64,000 bases of DNA from Rhodococcus yunnanensis NBRC 103083. Its GTDB lineage: Bacteria; Actinomycetota; Actinomycetes; Mycobacteriales; Mycobacteriaceae. The stretch spans positions 1 to 64,000 of the forward strand of contig NZ_BCXH01000005.1 in the NCBI RefSeq assembly GCF_001895005.1, written 5' to 3'. Shown in pieces: positions 42,395 to 51,320 of the stretch (position 1 is its first letter; the number at the start of each line of letters is the position of its first letter). The notes under the pieces were generated by a model, which ran no database searches, was not told where the DNA came from, and saw only the letters and a program-made list of their open reading frames with translations. The translations under genes were made by a program, and so were the position numbers.

Positions 42395-42985
42395 ATGGCG
42401 CGCCCACTCGACCACGGCAAGAGAGCTGAACTCCTGCAGGAGGTATGCCGCTACATCGGGGTTCACGGTCTGGACGACCTGACGCTGCGGCCACTGGCAG
42501 CCGCGTTGGGCACGAGCTCGCGGATGCTGATCTACTACTTCGACTCGCGCGAGAATCTGATCGTGCAAGCTCTGGCGAGCCAGCGCCCTGCCTTCGCCGA
42601 TATGTTCGACGGCGTCGAGAACCTGTCCGGGCTCGAAACGCGACTGAACCTACTGTGGCGCAACATGACGGTAGGTCCAGACGAAGTCAGTTCCCGCATT
42701 CTCATGCAGGTTCTGGGCATCGCAACGATCAAGGGTGGGATCTTTGCGGAGTACGCTCGCTCGACTGTCCTCGCGCTGACGGAGGCGCTGGCGAATGCCT
42801 ACACGCGGTGTGGACATGCTCCTGACGAGAGTTGGCTCGAGGCGACGATCCTCGGAGCTGGATTCAGGGGCTTGCTTATCGATCGTTTTTCGACAGGGCA
42901 GCCGGAACGCACCGATCTGGCTGCTGCGATGCTGTTCGGCAGTGTGGTGTCGGTCAGCTCTTCGCGCCGGGAGGGAACGGGTTGA
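42395..42985 (+). CDS. TetR-family regulator
   Basis: A 196-residue regulator: helix-turn-helix at about residues 12-55 ([33 protein letters not shown]) followed by a helical ligand domain. Divergent from the ketoacyl synthase gene and presumably its repressor via the palindrome at 42349. No Shine-Dalgarno, so it may also be leaderless. Its 3' end overlaps the convergent HxlR gene by 32 bp. Confidence 0.9.
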   Translation: MARPLDHGKRAELLQEVCRYIGVHGLDDLTLRPLAAALGTSSRMLIYYFDSRENLIVQALASQRPAFADMFDGVENLSGLETRLNLLWRNMTVGPDEVSSRILMQVLGIATIKGGIFAEYARSTVLALTEALANAYTRCGHAPDESWLEATILGAGFRGLLIDRFSTGQPERTDLAAAMLFGSVVSVSSSRREGTG

Positions 42986-43319
42986 ATCGTTCGCCGGAGG
43001 CCCATATTTGTGACCACTCCCAAAGTGGTTCCAGCGCTTGGCTCAGCCGGATGCCGGCGAAGCTCAGTTCGTAGGAGCGGTTCGGGTTCTTTTCGACGAC
43101 GCCTGCATCCTGGAGTTGGCGGAGTCGCTCCGCCAGCATGCTCGATGAGCAGTTGTTCATGCGTCGCCGCAGCTCGAGAAATCCCATCTGACCGGCTTCG
43201 AGCTCCCACAGAATTCGCAGGCTCCACCGCTGTCCCAGGAGGTCCATCGCCTGATGCGCAGCGGCCGTTGCCGGCTCATCGTCAGGCCGAGGGGGAGTTG
43301 GATCACTTGCGCTTCTCAT
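42954..43319 (-). CDS. HxlR-family regulator
   Basis: A 121-residue winged-helix protein: AAHQAMDLLGQRWSLRILWELEAGQMGFLELRRRMNNCSSSMLAERLRQLQDAGVVEK is the HxlR core. Cys37-type redox sensors are found in the family; here a Cys lies in the recognition region (NNCSSSM, near residue 57). Divergent from an SDR gene with a perfect inverted repeat between the two. Confidence 0.9.
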   Translation of the reverse strand: MRSASDPTPPRPDDEPATAAAHQAMDLLGQRWSLRILWELEAGQMGFLELRRRMNNCSSSMLAERLRQLQDAGVVEKNPNRSYELSFAGIRLSQALEPLWEWSQIWASGERFNPFPPGAKS

Positions 43320-43353
43320 TCAGAAGCACGATACTTGCTTCTGAATCAGAAGT
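43318..43353. promoter_or_regulatory. HxlR-type operator: perfect 11-bp inverted repeat plus extra half-site
   Basis: ATTCAGAAGCA (43318-43328), seven bases, TGCTTCTGAAT (43336-43346), perfect arms. A third half-site CAGAAGT follows at 43347-43353. The repeat overlaps the HxlR start codon and lies 33 bp before the SDR start, so it can control both. Confidence 0.82.
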
Positions 43354-43378
43354 GTTTGGCTGGCGGAGAGGGCACGGT

Positions 43379-44137
43379 ATGTCGACTGATCCCATCGGAC
43401 GAACTGCATTGGTGACCGGTGCTTCGCGGGGGATAGGGGCGGAGGTTGCGCGCCAACTGGCAGAGATGGGCTTCCTGGTCATCGTCAACTATCGCGAGAA
43501 GCGGGTTCGCGCGGACAAGGTGGTGGATGAGATCGAACGTTCGGGTGGTCGAGCTGTGGCTCTCGGAGCGGACTTGTCCGACGAAATGAGCGTGACTGCA
43601 CTGGTTTCCGGCATCACTGATACTTTCGGGCAACTCGATTTGTTGGTGTTGAACGCCTCGGGCGGTTTGGAGTTGGATGCCGCACCGGGCTATGCGATGA
43701 AGTTGAATCGCGACTCCCAGCTGAGGCTGACCGAGCTCGTCCGACCGATCTTGCGAGTCGGTGGCCGGATAGTGTTCGTCACCAGCCATCAATCCCACTT
43801 CTTCGGCCAGCAACCAGTGCCGAAGGATTACGAGCCGATCGCGCGGAGTAAGCGGGCAGGCGAAGATGCTCTCCGTGCGCTCATTCCCCAGCTGAATGAA
43901 CAAGGTGTGGACCTCACGGTCGTGTCCGGCGACATGATCGACGGAACCATCATCGTGCGTTTACTCGAACGACGAGACCCGGACGCTGTGTCCTCTCGCC
44001 GAGAGCGCGGCGCACTTCCGACGATCGACGAGTTCGCGCGCGTCGTGGCCGAGGCGTCGACGGCTCCCGTCGAACCCGGCCAGACGTTTTACGTCGGAGG
44101 CGCTGACTACCTGGCGACCGGCGCAGTCGATCTATAG
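43379..44137 (+). CDS. Short-chain dehydrogenase/reductase under HxlR control
   Basis: A 252-residue SDR: TGASRGIGAEVARQL near residue 13, NASGG near 88 in place of NNAG, SHQSHFF with the active Ser, and a catalytic region DYEPIARSKRAGE where Tyr and Lys are spaced YxxxxxSK (one or two residues longer than YxxxK). That unusual spacing makes activity uncertain. ATG 43379. Nearest function: reductase of an aldehyde or ketone stress metabolite. The end overlaps the convergent membrane-protein gene by 6 bp. Confidence 0.85.
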   Translation: MSTDPIGRTALVTGASRGIGAEVARQLAEMGFLVIVNYREKRVRADKVVDEIERSGGRAVALGADLSDEMSVTALVSGITDTFGQLDLLVLNASGGLELDAAPGYAMKLNRDSQLRLTELVRPILRVGGRIVFVTSHQSHFFGQQPVPKDYEPIARSKRAGEDALRALIPQLNEQGVDLTVVSGDMIDGTIIVRLLERRDPDAVSSRRERGALPTIDEFARVVAEASTAPVEPGQTFYVGGADYLATGAVDL

Positions 44138-44629
44138 GCCCGGAGGGTGCGCCGCAGGAGAGGCAATCGAGGATCGCTGTTTCCGTACGACCTGGTAGCT
44201 CACCGAGAGGAACAGAACTCCACCGACTATGAACCACGGATTCCACAGGATGAGGCTCATCCGTGTCTGCTCCGGGCCGACCGCTGATCGGACATCACCT
44301 GCATCGGTGAGGAGGACGATCTGGATCAGGACTCCGCGCACCAACATCGCCAGACCCGCAGCACCGAGCAGCCAGCCCAAGATTCGGCGAAGTCGTTGTG
44401 AGTAAGAAGGATTCGACGCCGCACGAACCAGGACCGCGGCAACGATCAGGGCTGCTGCTACGCCCCACAAACCGAACACCACGAACGAAGTCGGCCGACT
44501 GGCCGCCAGCTCCGTTCCTGCCGACGACGCCAAGCCTGTCGAACCTCCCAAAGCCCAGAACACGTGAAGTGCGGCGAATGCGCAGCACCACCCGACTGCG
44601 CCGACGACGAACCAATTTCTTGCCCCCAT
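44132..44629 (-). CDS. Four-helix membrane protein (DUF3995-like)
   Basis: A 165-residue protein with hydrophobic helices at about 5-25, 48-70, 82-105 and 130-150; the pattern AALHVFWALGGSTGL is typical of DUF3995 membrane proteins. ATG 44629 is chosen because it starts just before helix 1. Function unknown. Confidence 0.7.
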   Translation of the reverse strand: MGARNWFVVGAVGWCCAFAALHVFWALGGSTGLASSAGTELAASRPTSFVVFGLWGVAAALIVAAVLVRAASNPSYSQRLRRILGWLLGAAGLAMLVRGVLIQIVLLTDAGDVRSAVGPEQTRMSLILWNPWFIVGGVLFLSVSYQVVRKQRSSIASPAAHPPGL

Positions 44630-44741
44630 TTGCCTTATGCTACTGCCCGATTCGCGACGCAATGGCACTCGGTTCGGTTGCCACGGCCGTCGAATATGTC
44701 AGTCGAACTCGCCGGCGGCCAATGCCTGCGATACTGGGCGG

Positions 44742-45236
44742 GTGGGTGAACTCTGGATGCTCGAGGACCAGGAACCGTGGCCTGATACCCCGGAGCAGGG
44801 GATGACCTTCGAGCCGACGACGTTCTGGGCGTTTCCCGACGTGATGGAGCTACCGCCTGAGGTGTGCACCGAAATCCCGGCACGCATCGAAGAGGTTTCG
44901 GTGGGTGGTCGCACAGAGCGCATCGCGCATCTCGGTCACGGGTTCACCACCATCGTCGTCGTAGATCACGACGACCTGGTCGGTGACGTGACACTGCGGG
45001 GATGCCTGGTGTGGGACCGCTACCTCTGGATGGAATACAGGACTCGCCTGCAGGGCCGGCTGCGCCTGGTCGAGAGGCGAGGGCACCTTGCTGTACGGGA
45101 AGACCTTGCACCGACTGCGCATGCGGGGATGTTCAGCGTCACGCCCAGCGGGCCGGTGACGTACTTTCGGTCCGGCGAGATCCCCGAGCACTTCGGTGTC
45201 CGATGGAATGCGTCCGTGGTCCAGTTCGAAGACTGA
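44742..45236 (+). CDS. Hypothetical protein
   Basis: A 164-residue soluble, acidic protein rich in Trp, Glu and beta-strand patterns (GFTTIVVVDHDDLVGDVTLRGCLVWDRYLWMEYRTRLQGRLRLVERRGHLAVRED). GTG 44742 or ATG 44757 could start it. No domain recognised; nothing in the neighbourhood suggests a role. Confidence 0.55.
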   Translation: MGELWMLEDQEPWPDTPEQGMTFEPTTFWAFPDVMELPPEVCTEIPARIEEVSVGGRTERIAHLGHGFTTIVVVDHDDLVGDVTLRGCLVWDRYLWMEYRTRLQGRLRLVERRGHLAVREDLAPTAHAGMFSVTPSGPVTYFRSGEIPEHFGVRWNASVVQFED

Positions 45237-45388
45237 GGGAAAACCCGCGAACCGGTACCGCCTGAGCCGTATCCGTCCTATGCTGCATGTGATCCGATCA
45301 TGTTCGAGGCACTGGTGTCGACGCCCAGCTTCTGCCTCAATCCCCGGGTAGTTCACCTTCCAAGAACTTCACTATGGAGTGAAAGCAC

Positions 45389-45877
45389 ATGAGCATCAAA
45401 GCAATAGGAAATAGCTCTGAGCGAGAGGCCGTCGAGAGCATCCTCGACGGCAACCGCGAAGCCCTCATCGAGACCGTGAGAGGGCTATCCGAGGACGACG
45501 CTCGCAGGCGACTCGTTGCGTCGTTGACAACGCCGATTTCGCTGATCAAGCACGCAGCTGCCGCTGAACGCATTTGGTTTCAACGGTTCTGGGCAGGTCT
45601 GGAGGAATCGGAATGCGACGGGTACTCACGACGGGACGAAGGAACCTTCGCTGTGACAGACGATGAGACGCTGGCAGGAGTCATCGCCGAGTTCGAGCGT
45701 GCCAGTCGACGGTCACGTGAGATCGCGTCCCGCTTCGATCTGGACGACACGATAGAGATTCCGCGCGAAGGAACCGTCAGCATGCGGCGGACTCTTCTAC
45801 TGATGATCCAGGAGTTCGCCAGGCATGCAGGACACAGCGACATCCTGCGCGAGCAGATCGACAAACCGGTCCAGTAG
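45389..45877 (+). CDS. DinB-family (DUF664) protein
   Basis: A 162-residue four-helix-bundle protein: ISLIKHAAAAERIWFQRFWAGL with a metal His, and IQEFARHAGHSDILREQIDK with the HxxH pair near the C-terminus. These three His match the DinB/MST metal site. Family members in actinobacteria include thiol (mycothiol, bacillithiol)-dependent transferases; specificity cannot be told. Confidence 0.88.
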   Translation: MSIKAIGNSSEREAVESILDGNREALIETVRGLSEDDARRRLVASLTTPISLIKHAAAAERIWFQRFWAGLEESECDGYSRRDEGTFAVTDDETLAGVIAEFERASRRSREIASRFDLDDTIEIPREGTVSMRRTLLLMIQEFARHAGHSDILREQIDKPVQ

Positions 45878-45974
45878 TAGCCGCAGCCACCGATCAGTGG
45901 GATCGTGCCACCCCCTCACTACATCACGCCCTGCGACCCTGTGGCCATTGAGTTTCAGCTGGCATACTCGGAGC

Positions 45975-46595
45975 GTGGATGAGCCGCGGAGACGTGTGTC
46001 GGTAGTGCTGTTCGACGGGTTCGAGCTGCTCGATGTGTTCGGGCCGGTCGGGCTTTTCTCGATGATTCCCGACGCCATCGCCGTCGAGATGGTGGGCCCG
46101 TCGGCCGGCCCGGTGCGCAGCAGTCTGGGCACCGAGGTGGTCGCAACAGCGGGTTACGACGACGCCGAATCCCCTGACATCGTTCTGCTCCCCGGGGGCC
46201 GTGGATCTCGCGCGCTCGTACACGACGACGCGTTCCTGACCTGGATCGCCGCATGGGCCAGCGACGCGCAATTGGTGACGTCGGTGTGCACGGGGTCGGC
46301 CGTTCTCGCGGCGGCGGGCCTGCTCGACGGCTATCGCGCGACGTCGAACAAGCGTGCCTGGGAATGGGCGACGTCCCATGGCACGTCGGTCGAATGGATC
46401 GCCAAAGCCCGCTGGGTCGAAGACCGTGACCGCTGGACTTCCTCGGGCGTTGCAGCCGGAATGGACATGGCCACAGCACTTGTCACGACGCTCTTCGGAT
46501 CCGAGTTGGCCGAGCGCATGATCGCGGCCGCGGAATTGGAAGTCCACACCGAGTCGGAGTGGGATCCCTTCGCGGAGGCGAACGGACTCGCGTAA
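45975..46595 (+). CDS. DJ-1/PfpI-family protein
   Basis: A 206-residue protein: VVLFDGFELLDVFGPVGLF, IVLLPGGRGSRALV, and the nucleophile elbow VTSVCTGSAVLAAAGLLDGYRAT (Cys near residue 103). This matches the GATase1 DJ-1/PfpI group near isonitrile hydratases (InhA). An acidic residue in strand 1 (E or D of FELLD) is placed as expected. No AraC-type DNA-binding tail. GTG 45975 is used. Confidence 0.87.
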   Translation: MDEPRRRVSVVLFDGFELLDVFGPVGLFSMIPDAIAVEMVGPSAGPVRSSLGTEVVATAGYDDAESPDIVLLPGGRGSRALVHDDAFLTWIAAWASDAQLVTSVCTGSAVLAAAGLLDGYRATSNKRAWEWATSHGTSVEWIAKARWVEDRDRWTSSGVAAGMDMATALVTTLFGSELAERMIAAAELEVHTESEWDPFAEANGLA

Positions 46596-46620
46596 CCCTA
46601 CTTAGAAAAGCCTCAGCAGA

Positions 46621-48420
46621 TCAGGTATGAGTACCCGATACCTGGGAGAACAGCATCGCTGCGAGCAGTCTCCGGTCCTGGTCGAGGACGACCGTCCACC
46701 ATCCGCCCTGCTCAAGGGGGACGACCGTGGACAGAACGGGATCGCCTGTGGAGATGGCGTCGAGGAACTCTTCGTACCCGATCAGCGTGGCGCCCGGGGC
46801 GGCCTCGAGCTCTTCGGCGTTCTGCTGCAGCTGCGCGACGCCGCGTTGGTACACGTCGATGGCGTACGGGTACTCCCACTCCTGCATCGCCTCGTGAAAC
46901 TGTACGAGCGCGTCGGTGGAGGTATTGGACGACGCAATCTGGACCAGGTCGGCCGAGGTCAGATGAGCGACCGGCTCGGGGAAGCCGCGGAAGATGCCGT
47001 CCGGGTCGACCCCGTCGGCGAAGGTCTCGAAATCCATGTTCGCGATGGACAGGTTGTTCTCGATATTCCACATCTCGGCCGGAATCACACGAAAGGTTCT
47101 GCCCGGCAGGTGATCCGGGACGGCCGTGTTCGAGTCCAGGACAACGATGGGGTGTTCGCGGTGGGTGACGGTGACGTTGTCGACGAGGAACGCGTACGAC
47201 GTCGGTAGATCACCGATGAGCTCCAGTAGCCGCTCGGCGGTGAGGCCGTCGTATGCGGGGTTGTCGATGCACGTCAGGTACGCCTCGAAGTCGGTGTCAC
47301 CACCGGACTGAACCGGCGCCATCGCAGCAAGCGCAACCTCACGCCATGCGGCATCGTCGGTGAAATCGGTACGTATGAACACTGATTCGCCGCCGCCGAG
47401 GTGATCGTCGAGAATGCGTCCGGTGCCGAGGGTCTCCAGGATCTCCGCTTCGCGTGCCGCGGCGCGTTCGGCGTCCAGTTCGGCTGCGATCTCGTCCGGG
47501 CGACGACCGGGTGGGTCGACCGGGACGATCGATTCGACGATGCGGGTGCAGTCGGCCGCGTCGAGCTCATCGTTGCTGCGAATTTCGTACGTCCACACCC
47601 CGGCCACCTGACGGTGCCGAGCGGGCGTGAGGGTCGACGGCCATTCGAGCTCGGGTTCGCCGATCGCGGTGACCCACCGCCGCAGCATCAGGTGGGTCTG
47701 CTGGCTGTAGACAGTGAGATCCAGTGCGCCGGTGCGCGGATCGCCGTCCTGCGGATGGGAACCGATGACGGTCGGTAACCACGACGGTAATGCCCGGGGG
47801 ATCTCGCCGATCACCTGTTGCTTTCGCTCGTGGTCCAGCTGCGCCTGATTCGAAGGCTCCGCCTTCTGCTCTCGCGACGGGCCGGTCCAGGTGAAGACCT
47901 CGTGGTCGAAATTCTCGTCGAGGACTGGGTCCTCGAGTTCCATCCAGTACTCTCCGACCTGCCACGACAAGGCGACGCCGTACTGCGCGTCGAACACGTA
48001 GGTAGTGCGCTCGGTCGAATGTTGCTCGCGGAACGATACTTCCCATCCGTCGCGGCCGCGGACCTGGACGGGTTGCGGCTCGCTGGGATCGACCATGCGC
48101 TGCGACGGGAACCCGCCTGCGGTGATGGGCGGCCACGATTCGTAGGCGTGCAGCAGGGTGGAAGGGAATCCGATTCGCGCTACGAGGTCATGCGGAGACT
48201 TGGCGGTATGCAGCATCACGCCGTCGTCGGCGCGGCGGTACGTGTCGGTGGCGTTCTCGATGAACACCGGGTTGCCGTCCGCATCGTCTATCCGCCACCT
48301 CGACGGAGGTGCATGACGAACGCGTTGGACGGAATCACCGGGGCCGAAGACGACGGCGCGGATGGTGCGGCCGATAGTGCTGTAGTTCGAGCCTCGGATC
48401 TGCGCCCACGACATAACCAT
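46621..48420 (-). CDS. Large multi-part protein with DUF6924-like domain
   Basis: A 599-residue soluble protein. The first about 300 residues are beta-rich with many Trp. A middle part (about 330-450) reads ESVFIRTDFTDDAAWREVALAA, YAFLVDNVTVTHREHPIVVLDSN and GRTFRVIPAEMWNIENNLSIANMDFETFADGVDPDGIFRGF, the DUF6924 pattern. A C-terminal helical part (LVQIASSNTSTDALVQFHEAMQEWEY) follows. A second ATG six bases in is possible. A 7-bp inverted repeat (CAGGTAT/ATACCTG, 46622-46644) lies at the 3' end. Function unknown; the modular look suggests a family-specific sensor or toxin-immunity-like protein, not proven. Confidence 0.7.
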   Translation of the reverse strand: MVMSWAQIRGSNYSTIGRTIRAVVFGPGDSVQRVRHAPPSRWRIDDADGNPVFIENATDTYRRADDGVMLHTAKSPHDLVARIGFPSTLLHAYESWPPITAGGFPSQRMVDPSEPQPVQVRGRDGWEVSFREQHSTERTTYVFDAQYGVALSWQVGEYWMELEDPVLDENFDHEVFTWTGPSREQKAEPSNQAQLDHERKQQVIGEIPRALPSWLPTVIGSHPQDGDPRTGALDLTVYSQQTHLMLRRWVTAIGEPELEWPSTLTPARHRQVAGVWTYEIRSNDELDAADCTRIVESIVPVDPPGRRPDEIAAELDAERAAAREAEILETLGTGRILDDHLGGGESVFIRTDFTDDAAWREVALAAMAPVQSGGDTDFEAYLTCIDNPAYDGLTAERLLELIGDLPTSYAFLVDNVTVTHREHPIVVLDSNTAVPDHLPGRTFRVIPAEMWNIENNLSIANMDFETFADGVDPDGIFRGFPEPVAHLTSADLVQIASSNTSTDALVQFHEAMQEWEYPYAIDVYQRGVAQLQQNAEELEAAPGATLIGYEEFLDAISTGDPVLSTVVPLEQGGWWTVVLDQDRRLLAAMLFSQVSGTHT

Positions 48421-48564
48421 GAATTCAACGTATCCGATCGGTGGGCGCAGCCGTGGGAATGCGTTCCGGCCCGAAGTATTTCTTGACAGCCGATACAGCT
48501 GTGTTCGTCGGCGCCAGTACTGCTGCGGCGGAGACGAACACAGCGGCATCACCCGCGGTCGGGC

Positions 48565-49284
48565 CTATTTCGCGAGCGTGGCGGAGAGCTCGGCCTGATC
48601 GCCGATGTCGAAGACGGGGTTGGTCAGGTGCACGTCAAGGGTGTTGTTCGGGCCCGCGATGATGGCGTTGAGCACCGGGGTGAAAGCGCCGCAGTTCTGG
48701 AACTGCGGAATGGTGTAGCTGCCGGTGACGTGGGCGTCGGCGGCGTTGTTGCCGATCAGTTCGATGGCGTCGATCGAACCACTGAGATCGGCTGTGGTGG
48801 GTTCGGTGATGCAGTTGCTGCCCACGGGGATCAGATCGATCGCCGACGACCCGGCCGAGCCCGTGTCGATTCCGAGCGGCTTGACGGAGTCGATTCGAAT
48901 TCTGAAACTCTGTTGCACATCGAGATCGAGGGTCGGAACCTCGTCGGTGCCGCCCAGGGCGATGCTGCCCGAGACGGGCGTCGGGTCGACGATCGAGATG
49001 TCGAAGTTGGCCAGCGTCACCGGCCCGAGTTTCAGGTCGGCCGACGCCTGCGGCAGCACCAGCGACCCGCTCACGGACCCGCCGGCCAGATCGACGTCGG
49101 TGGACAGATCGGTCGTCGGGAACACCACCGGCTGTCCCGTCTTGGCGATGACGGTCGTCGTATCGGCCTGGAACGTGATGCCCAACGTGTCGGCTGCGTT
49201 GGCCGGCGTTGCGATCATGGTTGCGAGCGCGACGCTCGACGCCAGAGCCGTCATCGTCACGGTCATCTTGTTGCGCAGTCTCAT
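48565..49284 (-). CDS. Secreted beta-rich protein of mycolata type
   Basis: A 239-residue exported protein with signal peptide (cleavage likely after ANA near residue 32). The mature part is beta-strand rich with two Cys (CITEP and NCGAF) that could pair. The mix of Thr, Val, Leu and Gly resembles secreted/envelope proteins of mycobacteria and rhodococci. ATG 49284 has GGAGGAG upstream. A porin-like role is possible but unsupported by motif. Confidence 0.65.
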   Translation of the reverse strand: MRLRNKMTVTMTALASSVALATMIATPANAADTLGITFQADTTTVIAKTGQPVVFPTTDLSTDVDLAGGSVSGSLVLPQASADLKLGPVTLANFDISIVDPTPVSGSIALGGTDEVPTLDLDVQQSFRIRIDSVKPLGIDTGSAGSSAIDLIPVGSNCITEPTTADLSGSIDAIELIGNNAADAHVTGSYTIPQFQNCGAFTPVLNAIIAGPNNTLDVHLTNPVFDIGDQAELSATLAK

Positions 49285-49578
49285 GCGTGCTCCTCCGAAA
49301 TTCGTTGTGGTGGAGGACGGTCGAGTTGTTGCACGGTTGAGCGGCATCGATCGAACGTCCGTGTCCGAGGTGGGTAGCCGATTCCTGTCGAGCGATCGGC
49401 ACCCGAGGGAGACGTTAGGTGAGCGAACGAAATGTCAGAAGTGGATCTTGCGAATTGATGACATTTCACAACCGGGTGGCGAGTTTGTTGTTTCTTGTCG
49501 TCAACAGTAAAAATCGCAGCGCTCGAACCGGCTCTGGTTCATGGACTTTCGGTCCGGTTCCGGGGAGGGAAGTAGCCC

Positions 49579-49968
49579 CTACGCCTCGGAAGTGGGTGGG
49601 CCGCTCCGAGCGATGGCCAGGACTTCGTCGAGGTACGACGCAATCGCGTCGCGGTTGCGGATGATGTTCCTGGCGCGCTCGTCCATGCGATCACGCTCGT
49701 GCTCCAGCGTCGCGATCATGTCCGGCGTCGCATCACTGAAGTGAATGATGCGAGGCTTGTCGAGGCACGGCAGGATCTGCTTGATGATGCGCGTAGGCAG
49801 CCCCGCATCGAGGAGGCCGCGGATCTGGATCACCCGATCGACGAATCTGTCGTCGTACTCGCGGTAGCCGTTGGCTCTTCTGGTCGACGCGATCAGCTCG
49901 CGTTCCTCGTAGTACCGCAGCAGGCGCACCGATGTTCCCGACGCGTGTGCCAGTTCCCCGATGCGCAT
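49579..49968 (-). CDS. MerR-family regulator
   Basis: A 129-residue regulator: MRIGELAHASGTSVRLLRYYEERELIASTRRANGYREYDDR is the MerR helix-turn-helix and wing, followed by a dimerisation coiled coil (ATLEHERDRMDERARNIIRNRD). There is no metal-binding Cys loop, so it senses an organic compound. ATG 49968 has GGGAGGGG upstream. Divergent from the MFS exporter it probably controls. Confidence 0.9.
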   Translation of the reverse strand: MRIGELAHASGTSVRLLRYYEERELIASTRRANGYREYDDRFVDRVIQIRGLLDAGLPTRIIKQILPCLDKPRIIHFSDATPDMIATLEHERDRMDERARNIIRNRDAIASYLDEVLAIARSGPPTSEA

Positions 49969-50017
49969 CGAACCCCTCCCGACCTGGGCCGCTACGGCCG
50001 TATCGGCCGAGTGCTTG

Positions 50018-50039
50018 ACCCTCACATTAGTGTCAGGGT
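50018..50039. promoter_or_regulatory. MerR-type operator in the exporter promoter
   Basis: ACCCTCACA (50018-50026), TTAG, TGTCAGGGT (50031-50039): inverted 9-bp arms with one mismatch. A TTGACC -35-like hexamer (50015-50020) begins at the left edge, matching the usual MerR arrangement where the operator fills a long promoter spacer. The -10 is less clear. Confidence 0.75.
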
Positions 50040-50053
50040 TTGAGCATAGGTGC

Positions 50054-51253
50054 ATGAATCGCCTTTCGGAATTGGAACCCCGCACCGACCGGCTGCCGAT
50101 GCTCGCGCTCCTCGCGCTCGCCACCGCGGTGTTCGTCACGAGTCTGACCGAGACTCTCCCCGCCGGCCTGCTGCCGAAGATGAGCGCATCGCTGGGCGTC
50201 GGCGAGTCTGCTGCTGGCCAGACGATCACCGTGTACGCCATCGGAACTGCCCTGACGACCATTCCGCTCACTGCAGCCACCGTACGGTGGCGCCGAAAGG
50301 TGTTGCTGCAGATGTCCATCATCGGTTTCGCCGCCGCGAACTCGGTGACCGCGGTGTCATCGATATACGAGGTGACGATGGCAGCGCGTTTCGTGGCAGG
50401 GATGGCCGCCGGTGTGGCGTGGGCACTGCTGGCGGGATATGCGCGACGCCTTGTGCCCGTGCATCTTCAGGGGCGGGCCATCGCGGTGGCCATGGCGGGA
50501 ATTCCCGTCGCGCTGGCGCTCGGGGTGCCCGCGGGCACGTACGTCGGCAACGAATTCGGTTGGCGCGTCGCATTCTGGGTGATGACGGCTGTTGCCGTCG
50601 TTCTCATCGGCTGGGTTGCGCTGTTGGTGCCGGACTTCCCCGGCAGCGACGTCAGGGCACGTGCGGCGGTGGTGCGCACACTCGCGATCCCCGGCGTCGG
50701 TGCGGTGCTGTTCGTGACATTCGCGTACGTGCTGGCGCACACGATCTTCTATACCTACATTGCGCCGTTCCTCGACAGCGTCGGGTTCGGAGGACATGTG
50801 GACGTGGCGTTGTTGGTGTTCGGCGTCGCGTGCCTGGGCAGTATCTGGCTGGTCGGGTCCACGATCGATCGACGCCTCTGCGTGCTCATGATCGCGTCGA
50901 CCGTCTTGTTCGCAGTGGCGGCGACGGCGTTGGCGATTGCGGGGCGCTCGCCGATCGTGCTGTATGCCGCGCTGATCCTGTGGGGAATGGCGTGGGGCGG
51001 GGCTCCGACGTTGCTGCAGACTGCCGCCGGTATCGCGGGCGGGTCGTCCGCCGACCAAGCCCAAGCACTGTTGGTGACGCTGTGGAATGCGGCAATGGCG
51101 GTCGGCGGCGTGGTCGGCGGTGTGCTGCTGAGCCATTCCGGCCCTCGGTCGCTGCCGTGGGCAGCTCTGGTGATTCTGGTCCCGACGCTCGGATGCGTTC
51201 TGTGGGAGAGCCGCCGCAGCGGCGGCCGAGAGGCTCGGTCATCCACGCCCTGA
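50054..51253 (+). CDS. MFS drug:H+ antiporter (AraJ/CmlA-like, 12 helices)
   Basis: A 399-residue transporter: VFVTSLTETLPAGLLPKMSASLGVGESAAGQTITVYAIGTAL is typical of the AraJ/SotB/PbuE-like DHA1 group; LAGYARRLVPVHLQGRAIAVAMAGIPVALALGVPAGTYVG is motif C. It probably exports a drug or sugar-like compound under MerR control. Its C-terminal region matches the fragment at 38727. Confidence 0.9.
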   Translation: MNRLSELEPRTDRLPMLALLALATAVFVTSLTETLPAGLLPKMSASLGVGESAAGQTITVYAIGTALTTIPLTAATVRWRRKVLLQMSIIGFAAANSVTAVSSIYEVTMAARFVAGMAAGVAWALLAGYARRLVPVHLQGRAIAVAMAGIPVALALGVPAGTYVGNEFGWRVAFWVMTAVAVVLIGWVALLVPDFPGSDVRARAAVVRTLAIPGVGAVLFVTFAYVLAHTIFYTYIAPFLDSVGFGGHVDVALLVFGVACLGSIWLVGSTIDRRLCVLMIASTVLFAVAATALAIAGRSPIVLYAALILWGMAWGGAPTLLQTAAGIAGGSSADQAQALLVTLWNAAMAVGGVVGGVLLSHSGPRSLPWAALVILVPTLGCVLWESRRSGGREARSSTP

Positions 51254-51320
51254 GGCGCGTCGGCTCGGTGGGCGTGGTCGCGCACTGGTGGTGGATTGGC
51301 CGGAGGTTGGGCTGACGAGG

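Noticed and set aside
44637..44741. N-terminal extension of the hypothetical gene at 44742
   Set aside because: Added residues lack protein-like character and no ribosome site precedes the earlier ATG.
46622..46644. Inverted repeat CAGGTAT/ATACCTG as a terminator
   Set aside because: Stem is short, the 9-base loop is long and no T tract follows, so a terminator call is not supported.
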